Shown: positions 10,688 to 18,938 of the stretch, piece by piece | How positions within the stretch are numbered: position 1 is the stretch's first letter | How the letters are laid out: each line of letters starts with the position of its first letter | NCBI GenBank assembly: GCA_012974425.1 | Contig: JAAXQE010000202.1 | Span: 1-35,774, forward strand | DNA: 35,774 nt | DNA from: Geopsychrobacter sp. | Lineage (GTDB): Bacteria > Desulfobacterota > Desulfuromonadia > Desulfuromonadales > Geopsychrobacteraceae | Direction of reading: 5' to 3' | Notes under the pieces: generated by a model | Databases searched by the model: none | What the model saw: only the letters and a program-made list of their open reading frames with translations | What the model was told of the DNA's origin: nothing | Translations under genes and position numbers: made by a program

Positions 10688-11815
10688 ATGGCAAAGCAGA
10701 AAACTGTGCGTGTTCAGGATGTTGGCGGCCTGATCAATAACCTTTATCCGCAGTCGCTAGCCGAAGACTGGGACAACGTCGGACTGCAATTAGGCGATCC
10801 TGCCGCTATCGTCGCGCGGATTCTGGTCTGTCTGGATGTTGATGAAAAAGTCATTGCGCGTGCCGAAGAGCTAGGTGCGCAGCTGGTGATTTCGCATCAT
10901 CCGCTCATCTACCGGCCGCTTAAAAAGATTACGCCGGGTGATGAAGCTGGCCGCGCAATTTTTCGCGCGATGCGTCAGGGGATCGCCGTTATCAGCGCCC
11001 ATACCAATCTGGATCGAGCCAAGCATGGTTTGAACGATTGGCTGGCAGCCGCTATCGGGCTGCACCAGACGAGCCCTCTGGAACAGTCGGTCGCCGATCT
11101 GCTCAAGTTGGTAGTCTTCGTCCCAAGCGGCCATGAAGAGAGCGTCAGGGACGCTTTGTTTAACGCAGGAGCCGGTGAGATAGGAGCCTACGACCGCGTT
11201 TCGTTTCAGAGTCAAGGCCGCGGTGGTTTTCGCTGTGGAACCGAAACCACCCCTTTTGTTGGCTCGCCGGGCGAAGAAGAGAAGGTTGATGAGCTCCGAC
11301 TTGAAACCGTCGTCCCCGCCGCTTTGGCCGCTAAGGCCGTGGCCAAAATGCTCAAGGCTCACCCCTACGAAGAGGTGGCTTTCGATCTCTACCCGTTGCT
11401 TAACCGGCGCACGGATGTCGGTCTGGGCCGGATAGGTCAGCTGGCTGAACCTCTCGAATTGGATGAGTTTGTCGCGCAAGTCAAGCAGGCGCTCGGTTTA
11501 GAGGTGCTGAGGCTGGCTGGATACAGCAAGGGGCTAATCCGGAAAGTTGCGGTCTGTGGGGGCAGCGGCGCCTCTTTGATCTCGGATGCGTTGCGACAGG
11601 GAGCGGATTGTCTAATCACCGGGGATGTGAAATATCACGATGCGCAACGGGCCAGATCTGAAGGTTTACTCCTGATCGATGCTGGACATTTTGGCACCGA
11701 AATTTTGATGGTGCAACAGATGAGCGAACAGCTTAAACGGGTTGCGACTGAACGGCAGTTGCCGCTTGAAATTATAGAAATGACTGGTGAGGAGGATCCA
11801 TTTCGTTGGATCTAG
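10688..11815 (+). CDS. Nif3-like dinuclear metal center protein
   Basis: AEDWDNVGLQLGD, VISHHPLIYRPLKKI, SAHTNLDRAKHGLNDWLA, CGGSGASLI, LITGDVKYHDAQ, DAGHFGTE. Confidence 0.93.
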   Translation: MAKQKTVRVQDVGGLINNLYPQSLAEDWDNVGLQLGDPAAIVARILVCLDVDEKVIARAEELGAQLVISHHPLIYRPLKKITPGDEAGRAIFRAMRQGIAVISAHTNLDRAKHGLNDWLAAAIGLHQTSPLEQSVADLLKLVVFVPSGHEESVRDALFNAGAGEIGAYDRVSFQSQGRGGFRCGTETTPFVGSPGEEEKVDELRLETVVPAALAAKAVAKMLKAHPYEEVAFDLYPLLNRRTDVGLGRIGQLAEPLELDEFVAQVKQALGLEVLRLAGYSKGLIRKVAVCGGSGASLISDALRQGADCLITGDVKYHDAQRARSEGLLLIDAGHFGTEILMVQQMSEQLKRVATERQLPLEIIEMTGEEDPFRWI

Positions 11816-11855
11816 GCACCGACAGACGTAATCTTTGCAACAGACGGAGGAAGAT

Positions 11856-12563
11856 GTGCACGAAAAGATGAACCTACTCAGAGAACTGCAGGAAGTCGAT
11901 CAGGAATTAGCTGAACTGGCGACTGTCCGCGCCAAGTACGCAGGCGAGCTTAAGGGTCTTTCTGACGAGCAAGACCGGGTACAGGGCATGGTCGATGAAT
12001 TGACAGCGCAACTTGAGCAACTTCAGAAGGAAGATGCTCAGCTGCAGCAGGAATTGCTCGCCGAAAAAGATCAAATTACCATGGTCGAAGGTCGTTTGCC
12101 TGAAATACAGACCCAGAAAGAATACGTGGCGGTTTTGAAAGAGATCGATATGGCCAAGAAGGCGAGTCTCGATACTCTGGCGAAGATCTCCGAGAAAGAG
12201 GGTCAACTGACTGAGCTTGGTGACGATCTGGATGAGAAACAGACTGAACTTGCTGCAATCGCTGAAAACAGTGCTGCGCGGCAGGCCGAGGTCGATCAGA
12301 TTCTCGCCGAGAGCGATGCGACCTGTGTCGCGCGCCAGGCGACCCGCGATAGTCTGGCCAAGGAATTGCCCAATACCCTACTGAGTAAATACCAGCGGAT
12401 TTTCTCGCGGCGTGGTGGTCTGGCCGTTGCTTGCGTTGTCGATGGCGCTTGCCTGGGCTGTAACATGCAACTGCCACCGCAGCAATATAACCGCTTGCAC
12501 CGTGGCAATGAATTGCAGAGTTGCCCACATTGCAACCGTTTGCTCTATATGAATCGAGCATAG
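11856..12563 (+). CDS. C4-type zinc ribbon domain protein (coiled coil)
   Basis: Long coiled coil then CVVDGACLGCNMQLPPQQYNRLHRGNELQSCPHCNRLLY; in-frame GTG start after CGGAGGA. Confidence 0.9.
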   Translation: MHEKMNLLRELQEVDQELAELATVRAKYAGELKGLSDEQDRVQGMVDELTAQLEQLQKEDAQLQQELLAEKDQITMVEGRLPEIQTQKEYVAVLKEIDMAKKASLDTLAKISEKEGQLTELGDDLDEKQTELAAIAENSAARQAEVDQILAESDATCVARQATRDSLAKELPNTLLSKYQRIFSRRGGLAVACVVDGACLGCNMQLPPQQYNRLHRGNELQSCPHCNRLLYMNRA

Positions 12564-12584
12564 TCTGTTACATTTAAGTGGTTG

Positions 12585-12970
12585 GAGAAGAACGGATGAT
12601 CGCCGGTCTGCCTTTATGGTGGGCGGGAGGAAAGTCCGGGCTCCGCAGGACAGGATGGTCCCTAACGGGGACCGGGGGCAACCCTAGGGCTAGTGCCACA
12701 GAGAGAAGACCGCTTTGATGTTCGCGTAACATCAGAGTAAGGGTGAAAGGGTGAGGTAAGAGCTCACCGGCTTCGGCGGTGACGTCGGAGGCCAGGTAAA
12801 CCCCATCCGGAGCAAGACCAAATAGGGGAACGTTTGAGGGTGGTCCGCCCGAAGTTCCCGGGTTGGTTGCTTGAGGGCGTCGGCAACGGCGTCCCTAGAT
12901 GAATGATCGTCGCCCTGCCGCGGGTAACTGCGGTGGGGAACAAAACCCGGCTTACGGTCTTCTTCGGCCA
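12585..12970 (+). ncRNA. rnpB: RNase P RNA, bacterial class A
   Basis: GAGGAAAGTCCGGGCTCCGCAGGACAGGATGGTCCCTAACGGGGACCGGGGG, CCACAGAGAGAAGACCGC, GTAAACCCCATCCGGAGCAAGACCAAATAGGGG, GAACAAAACCCGGCTTACGGTCTTCTTC. Confidence 0.96.
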
Positions 12971-12978
12971 CTTTTTTA

Positions 12979-13017
12979 GGGCAGCATCACAGAATCATGT
13001 GGTGCTGCCTTCTTTTT
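12979..13017 (+). terminator. rnpB terminator
   Basis: GGCAGCATCACA-gaatca-TGTGGTGCTGCC followed by TTCTTTTT. Confidence 0.85.
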
Positions 13018-13031
13018 AAAGGACAGAATAA

Positions 13032-13254
13032 ATGGCGCAGCAGAAGGAACGCTTACAGGTCTGGCCGCAACTGATGGATCGCGTACATGAAGAATATGGC
13101 TTGCTCCATCAGTGGTCAGGGCGGTGTTTTACCGACTGAGCAGCGCGGTCTTTATCGTTCCTTTGCCGAACCCTATGCTGGTGGTAGTATGTGTGGCCTG
13201 TTGTTGGTATCGTGCCGCCTGCAGGGACAACCAAATATTGCAGCGATTTGCTAG
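13032..13254 (+). pseudogene. Short frameshifted coding remnant of unknown family
   Basis: MAQQKERLQVWPQLMDRVHEEYGLLHQWSG reaches a stop; the +1 frame continues GGVLPTEQRGLYRSFAEPYAGGSMCGLLLVSCRLQGQPNIAAIC*. Confidence 0.4.
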
Positions 13255-13284
13255 AGCCTGATCCCCCTTGAGCGGAGTTTATAG

Positions 13285-14313
13285 ATGGAACTGCACTTTG
13301 ATCGCAGCAACGCCGAAATTGACATTCTGATCGATGAATTGATGGGCCGGGTCGGGGTTCATCACCCTGAAATGATCCGTCAGATGATTCTCGGTGCCCT
13401 GAAATCAGGGCAGGAGAACGACTATCTGGCTGATCAGAAATTTATGCGCACCACCATGAAGGAGATGCGCTTCACCAATAAGGTTTTTGCCCCTTATCGC
13501 AACCGCAGGAAGGTCAGTATCTTCGGCAGTGCGCGGACCGACTCTGCTGAGCCGATCTACCAGAAGTGTGTCAGCTTTTCGCGCATGCTGGCTGAACGTG
13601 GCTACATGGTTATCACCGGTGGTGGGCCAGGCATCATGCTGGCCGGTAATCAGGGCGCCGGGGCCGAGAACTCCTTTGCAGTCAATATCGATCTCCCCTT
13701 CGAACAGGATATGAATCCGGTGATGAAGGGGAGCGACAAGGTCATCAACTACAAGTACTTCTTCAACCGCAAGGTGGCCTTTGTGAAGGAGGCGGATGCC
13801 GTGGTGCTGTTTCCCGGTGGCTTCGGCACCCTGGATGAGGGGATGGAGGTCATGACCCTGATTCAGACCGGCAAGAATCCCCCCATTCCCCTGATCATGA
13901 TCGATGATGACAATGGCGGTTACTGGGATAAATTTCTGGATTTTGTGCGTGACCCGCTGCTGAAGCGTGGCCTGATCAGCGGTGAGGATTTCAGCCTGTT
14001 TTCCATCACCAGCGATCCGGCCGAGGCTGTTGCGCTGATCGATGATTTCTATCGTAATTACCACAGTATGCGTTTTGTGAAGGATAGGCTGGTCATTCGC
14101 CTCAATCGTCCACTCGATTCAGAACACCTGCGGGTGTTGCGTGATGAATTCAGCGCGATTATCAACCCCGGTGGCAGTTTGCAACTGACCAGCGCCCTGC
14201 CGGAAGAGATCGATCAACCCGATCTGGATCAATTGCCGCGGCTGACCATGGAATTCAATCGGCGCAGTTACGGCCTGCTCAAGGCATTTATTCGCCGGAT
14301 AAACTCTTTTTGA
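13285..14313 (+). CDS. LOG family (lysine decarboxylase-like Rossmann fold) protein
   Basis: KVSIFGSAR...GYMVITGGGPGIMLAGNQGA...FPGGFGTLDEGMEVMTLIQTGK: PGGxGTxxE and GGGxGIM motifs. Confidence 0.92.
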   Translation: MELHFDRSNAEIDILIDELMGRVGVHHPEMIRQMILGALKSGQENDYLADQKFMRTTMKEMRFTNKVFAPYRNRRKVSIFGSARTDSAEPIYQKCVSFSRMLAERGYMVITGGGPGIMLAGNQGAGAENSFAVNIDLPFEQDMNPVMKGSDKVINYKYFFNRKVAFVKEADAVVLFPGGFGTLDEGMEVMTLIQTGKNPPIPLIMIDDDNGGYWDKFLDFVRDPLLKRGLISGEDFSLFSITSDPAEAVALIDDFYRNYHSMRFVKDRLVIRLNRPLDSEHLRVLRDEFSAIINPGGSLQLTSALPEEIDQPDLDQLPRLTMEFNRRSYGLLKAFIRRINSF

Positions 14314-15407
14314 CTATGGATAGCCTACCGATCAGTCCATTACGGGTCCCGTTAAAAAAAGCCGATCTTAACCAGATGCTTGGCTTGTTGCGCCTGAGCT
14401 GGAAGTTGCAGAACGACTCCGCTTATCAGCAACTGGTTGCCGCCGAGCTGCCGGATTCGGCCAAGTTTATCCCGGCCAACGCCGCGGTGATGATGGGCTA
14501 TGATTTTCACTTGAGTGATGCCGGCCCGCGTTTGATTGAGATCAATACCAACGCCGGCGGCGCCGCACTGGCCCTGCGGGCTTGTCGGGGCGAGTCGCAG
14601 TTGACCCCATCGCTGCAACGTCGCTTGAAGATGATGTTCGCGCGCGAATGGCAGGATTTCTGTGCGGGTGCCAGACCTTTGCGGCGCCTGGTTATTGTCG
14701 ATGAAAATCCCGCACAACAGGCGTTATTTCCGGAGATGCAACTTTTCGCCAGCTGGTTGGCGACCGCCGGGGTTGAGGTTCAAATCGCCGATCCGGGTGA
14801 GCTGGTTGCCGATGGTCGGGGAGTGAGTTTCGCTGGAAAGCCGGTCGATATGATCTATAACCGCCACTGCGATTTTTATCTTGAGGATGCGGCAATGAGC
14901 GGAATCCGCAGCGCCTATCTCAATCGCAAGCTTTGTTTGACCCCGAACCCGTTCGTCTATGGCCAACTGGCCGACAAGCGCCGTCTGACGCTCTGGTGTC
15001 AGGCCGAGAAGATGACGGAGCTGGGGCTGAATAGGGCAGAGGTTGAATTGCTGCAGCGCATCATTCCACGCAGCCGTCTGCTTGGCGATCTCGATGCTGA
15101 ACAGGTCTGGGCGGAGCGCAAGCAGCTGGTCTTGAAACCGGTCGCGCGCTACGGCAGCAAGGGGGTGCTGCTCGGCAAGGGGATGTCGCATAAACGCTTT
15201 GCCGAACTCGAACCGGCACTGACCCTGGTGCAGGATCTGGTGCCGCCCTCGCAGCTGGCCGATGACGAGGGGAACAGCTTCAAGGTCGATCTGCGTCTCT
15301 ATGCCTGGCGGGATCGTTCCCTTGGAATTGCCGCGCGCCTCTATCAGGGGCAGGTCACCAATATGCGTACCCCCGGAGGCGGCTTTGCCGCGGTCGAGCT
15401 GGTTTAG
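14310..15407 (+). CDS. ATP-grasp-like / glutathione-synthetase-like hypothetical protein
   Basis: RLIEINTNAGGAAL, LADKRRLTLWC, LVLKPVARYGSKGVLLGKGMSHKRF, FKVDLRLYAWRDRSLGIAARLYQGQVTNMRTPGGGFAAVEL; 4-nt overlap with the LOG gene. Confidence 0.75.
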   Translation: MTMDSLPISPLRVPLKKADLNQMLGLLRLSWKLQNDSAYQQLVAAELPDSAKFIPANAAVMMGYDFHLSDAGPRLIEINTNAGGAALALRACRGESQLTPSLQRRLKMMFAREWQDFCAGARPLRRLVIVDENPAQQALFPEMQLFASWLATAGVEVQIADPGELVADGRGVSFAGKPVDMIYNRHCDFYLEDAAMSGIRSAYLNRKLCLTPNPFVYGQLADKRRLTLWCQAEKMTELGLNRAEVELLQRIIPRSRLLGDLDAEQVWAERKQLVLKPVARYGSKGVLLGKGMSHKRFAELEPALTLVQDLVPPSQLADDEGNSFKVDLRLYAWRDRSLGIAARLYQGQVTNMRTPGGGFAAVELV

Positions 15408-17440
15408 TCCCGAACTTCGGTTTTTTCTTTCGCCATTTTGAGTTCAATCCTGTTGTCGTAGAAGGTACTTCCGCCCCCCGCATCGGTCAGCTGCTGCGAG
15501 GTCAGGCTGTTGACTGTGCGCTGGCCGGGGGCAAATGCGATCCACCAGACCCCTTCGGCGATTGCCAGCCCGGCGGGCACCTCATCGTCCAGCTGCAGGT
15601 AGAAATCAACCTCCCCCAGATCGTTGAACGCGGTCACCAGATCGCCCTCGCCAAGCCCACGCTTTCGCGCCTCGCTTCCGTTTACCATCAGGCCCATCTG
15701 CCTGTCGCGCAGCTCATCACGTTCAAAGAAGGTCGAGTTGAGGGTTTTAAGGGCGGGTGCCGTGACCAGTTGCAGGGCGAAACGCTGGTCGGACAGCGCC
15801 AGGTAGCGCGGCAACTTCTCCTCAAGCAGCGGGTTAAATATTTCGATCCGGCCGGAGGGCGTTGAATAGCCGGAGTCGGCCGGTGGCGAGAGCTCCACCG
15901 GGTGTCCGCTGGCGAAGGCCTGCATGTCGATCCCGTCCCACCATCCGTTCGGTGTGGCAGTCAGCTCTGTAATCAGTTCATCATCACTCTTGTGAAAGAT
16001 CGGCTCGGCGTAACCCATCTCGCTTGCCAGCAGGGCGAAGACCTCACGATTTGATTTGCTCTCTCCCACCGCCGGAATCAGCGGGCGGCTGCGTTGGACC
16101 GAATAGCTGCCGTAGGAGCGATAGACATCGCTGGTTTCGAGGGAGCTGGTGGCTGGCAGCAGGATGTCGGCATAACGCGCGCTGTCGGTCATGAAGCGTT
16201 CATGCACAACCGTGAAAAGATCGTCACGCGCCAGGCCCGCAAGCACCCGGTTCTGGTCGGGGGCGACCACCGCCGGGTTTGAGCTGTGGATATACAGCCC
16301 TTTGACGGGTGGTGAGTTAAGTTCGGTCAGGGCGTCGCCGAGGCAGCTCATGTTGATCGTGCGTGGCGTCCCCTGCCGTAGCGCCGTACCTTCTATCTGC
16401 GGCATATCGAAGGCTGCGCCGGTGCTGGTGCCGACAAAGCAGCCGCCCCCTTGCTTGGCCCAGGCACCGACCAGGGCAGGCAGGCAGACAATGCTGCGCA
16501 CCGACATCGCCCCGTTGCGATAGCGGGATACCCCTCCACCTATATTGATAAAGGGTGCGCGCGCAGCGGCATAGCTGGCTGTCATCTCTTCAATGACCTC
16601 TGGCGCGAGGCCGGTAATCCGACTGACCGCCTCAGGCGTATACGCGGGCAGGACCTGTTGCAGTTCGGCGAAGCCCTGCACCTGAGCGGCAATAAAGGCG
16701 AGATCGCAGAGATTGTCCCGCACCAGGATGTGCATCATCCCCAGGGCCAGGGCCGCGTCACTCCCCGGGTTGACCAGGAAGGTTCGGTCGGCGACGGCAG
16801 CGGTCCGATGGCGGTAGAGGTCGATCAGCCAGACCTTTGCCCCGCGTTGTTGAGCACGTTTTACCCTGTGTAGAAAGTGGATGTTGGTCGCCGCCGCGTT
16901 ACAGCTCCAGAGGATGACCAGATCGCTGCTCAGGACCTCATCCGGGTCGGGCGCGGGGGTGTCCCCCATCACCGCTTGCCAGCCAGCCCCTTTTGCCGGC
17001 ATGCAGATGCCGCGCTCTAAAAGAGATGCGCCCATGCGGTGGAAGAAAGGGTGGGCGGCGTTGCGTTGCAGAATCCCCATGGTCCCGGCGTAGGAGTAGG
17101 GGAGGATCGCTTCAGGGCCGGATTCGGCGATGATGTTACTCCACTGCTCACCGATCCGCTTGATCGCCTCGGCCCAGCTGATCGGCCGGAACTTCCCTTC
17201 GCCTTTTTTGCCGCAGCGCAGCAGAGGTTCGGTCAGCCGCTCCGGCGAATGCACGGTCTTTTCGTAGTGATTCATCTTGGCGCAGAGGGTTCCGCGCGTC
17301 GTGGGATGGTCCGGGTCGCCCGTCACCCTGATTGCCCGCTTATCCGCAATCTCGACCAGCAGCCCGCAGCAATCTGGACAATCGTAGGGGCAGACGGAGC
17401 GATGAATTTCACGGGGTTTGTCAGATGCTTTCTGAGCCAT
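15404..17440 (-). CDS. Molybdopterin-dependent oxidoreductase (DMSO reductase superfamily)
   Basis: SVCPYDCPDCCGLLVEI...RGTLCAKM N-terminal Fe-S motif; VILWSCNAAATNIHFLHRVKRAQQRGAKVWLID; DILLPATSSLETSDVYRSYG. Confidence 0.92.
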   Translation of the reverse strand: MAQKASDKPREIHRSVCPYDCPDCCGLLVEIADKRAIRVTGDPDHPTTRGTLCAKMNHYEKTVHSPERLTEPLLRCGKKGEGKFRPISWAEAIKRIGEQWSNIIAESGPEAILPYSYAGTMGILQRNAAHPFFHRMGASLLERGICMPAKGAGWQAVMGDTPAPDPDEVLSSDLVILWSCNAAATNIHFLHRVKRAQQRGAKVWLIDLYRHRTAAVADRTFLVNPGSDAALALGMMHILVRDNLCDLAFIAAQVQGFAELQQVLPAYTPEAVSRITGLAPEVIEEMTASYAAARAPFINIGGGVSRYRNGAMSVRSIVCLPALVGAWAKQGGGCFVGTSTGAAFDMPQIEGTALRQGTPRTINMSCLGDALTELNSPPVKGLYIHSSNPAVVAPDQNRVLAGLARDDLFTVVHERFMTDSARYADILLPATSSLETSDVYRSYGSYSVQRSRPLIPAVGESKSNREVFALLASEMGYAEPIFHKSDDELITELTATPNGWWDGIDMQAFASGHPVELSPPADSGYSTPSGRIEIFNPLLEEKLPRYLALSDQRFALQLVTAPALKTLNSTFFERDELRDRQMGLMVNGSEARKRGLGEGDLVTAFNDLGEVDFYLQLDDEVPAGLAIAEGVWWIAFAPGQRTVNSLTSQQLTDAGGGSTFYDNRIELKMAKEKTEVRD

Positions 17441-17441
17441 T

Positions 17442-17792
17442 TCAGCCCCCCGCCTTCTTGGCCTGGTAGCCCTTCTTCAGTAACTCTTCGATCAACAGCT
17501 CGCGCTGGTCGGTCTGGATTTCGATGATGCCGTTTTTGACCGTGCCACCGCAGCCACATCGCTGTTTCAGCTCTTTGGCCAGCTCCTTCAGCTCTTTTTC
17601 GGGCAGCGGCAAGCCCGAGATCAGGCTGACCCCTTTGCCTTTTCGCCCCTTGGTCTGGCGCTCAACCCGTACCGGGCCACCCGCCAGGGGGGTACTCGCC
17701 TGGCAAGAGCAGTTTTTGAGCGGCTTGCTGCATTTGGGGCAGTTGGGACCGATTTCGTCGGAATAGACGAGACGGCTATTGCTGGATTTCAT
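17442..17792 (-). CDS. SUI1-domain translation initiation factor-like protein (YciH type)
   Basis: RVERQTKGRKGKGVSLISGLPL...LKQRCGCGGTVKNGIIEIQTDQRELLIEELLKKGY. Confidence 0.92.
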   Translation of the reverse strand: MKSSNSRLVYSDEIGPNCPKCSKPLKNCSCQASTPLAGGPVRVERQTKGRKGKGVSLISGLPLPEKELKELAKELKQRCGCGGTVKNGIIEIQTDQRELLIEELLKKGYQAKKAGG

Positions 17793-17907
17793 GGCGTTTC
17801 CTTACAACCAGTCTGACAGCTTTGCGGTAATCAAGAGAGAGCTTCTCAATCGGCGGAAATATATCTTGCCAGTTGTAAGTTTTTTGGTCAACACGGTGGG
17901 TGCCTGT

Positions 17908-18129
17908 ATGGGAAATGGTTATCAGATTTGCGATCTATGCACAGATGTTGGGAGATTTGAGCATGATTTCATTCCAGGCAAGTCTACAATATTTGAGCGG
18001 ACTTTCTGTCGATGGGTGTTCTTTAAATCCTTAGATGAAGCAAGACCCCTATCCAGCACAACATGTGGGACGGCCCAACCATTTGGAATCAGGTTGGGCC
18101 GGTTTTGTATCACTTATTGTGATTTATAG
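17908..18129 (+). CDS. Small Cys-containing hypothetical protein with a hairpin in its 3' part
   Basis: MGNGYQICDLCTDVGRFEHDFIPGKSTIFERTFC...LDEARPL...AQPFGIRLGRFCITYC; the C-terminal part resembles minus-strand ORF 30849..31088. Confidence 0.35.
   Translation: MGNGYQICDLCTDVGRFEHDFIPGKSTIFERTFCRWVFFKSLDEARPLSSTTCGTAQPFGIRLGRFCITYCDL
18071..18106. terminator. Hairpin, terminator-like
   Basis: CGGCCCAACC-ATTTGGAATCA-GGTTGGGCCG-GTTTTG. Confidence 0.6.
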
Positions 18130-18183
18130 AACGTACGTAAAGCTCAACCGCCTTACACAAAAACATGCAAACCTCAAACGATT

Positions 18184-18248
18184 GATAACTGTAAAAACTG
18201 ACGCGACTCGAACGCGGTGCACGGTCGAATGCAGCGACTTGTTCGGCC
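18184..18248 (-). other. attC-like imperfect palindrome next to the K+ channel stop codon
   Basis: Minus strand after the stop: GGCCGAACAAGTCGCTGCATTCGACCGTGCACCGCGTTCGAGTCGCGTCAG...GTTATC; imperfect arms (GTCGCTGCATTCGAC / GTTCGAGTCGCGTC) with outer AAC and GTT; core boxes are degenerate. Confidence 0.35.
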
Positions 18249-18252
18249 TCTA

Positions 18253-18639
18253 TTATTGCGAAAGACGTAAACCGCTAATTGCGGACTCTACCGCATATAG
18301 GCCTATGGCAACCAATATACCGGTGAGAACAATTCCTATCAACGCAATCAAAATAGCTACAATCTTCGATATCGAATCGTTTGGCCTTATATCACCATAA
18401 CCTACAGTTGTTGCGGTAATGAATGCAAAATATACGGAATCCAGCATATTCCACCTCTCAATACGGCCTATGATAACTCCTAACATAGCTATTACTGTTG
18501 CAAATACCAACAATAGCGGACTCAACGCTATCAATGCACTAGCGAACACTTTAATGAAGTTAAACGTAATTTCCATAGGACGACTTTCCCGTATTTGATA
18601 TTGTTGATTAACTAGTAAATATACGGGAAAACGTTTCAC
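18253..18639 (-). CDS. Two-transmembrane potassium channel
   Basis: Two hydrophobic helices flanking YFAFITATTVGYGDIRPNDSISK, containing the K+ selectivity filter TVGYGD. Confidence 0.88.
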   Translation of the reverse strand: MKRFPVYLLVNQQYQIRESRPMEITFNFIKVFASALIALSPLLLVFATVIAMLGVIIGRIERWNMLDSVYFAFITATTVGYGDIRPNDSISKIVAILIALIGIVLTGILVAIGLYAVESAISGLRLSQ

Positions 18640-18938
18640 ATAAATTACCGGTAAATTAACATAAAATTTTCATTTATTTAATAATCATAGGCTATTAGAA
18701 ACATTTTGAGAATTATTGACTATGCTAATGTCGAGATTTCAATGTTCTGAAAGACAAGTTCAACACACGGTTTATTTAATAAATTTCGTCATATCACGGC
18801 GAATTGATAAGAATCATGTCATTTACATAGACGATACGGTAGCCCGTTGTGTCTCATAAGTTGCACTACGTTGAGACTGCGATCACGGACGCTGCTGACT
18901 ATCAGGCAAGAGCGATGTTCAGCGTCAATCAACCTACT

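Noticed and set aside
12732-12971. ORF antisense to rnpB
   Set aside because: Lies wholly within clear RNase P RNA; no protein-like features.
18841-18938. Second attC-like site after pldA
   Set aside because: Only a simple GACGCTGA/TCAGCAGCGTC inverted repeat; lacks attC-type core ends, more likely a terminator.
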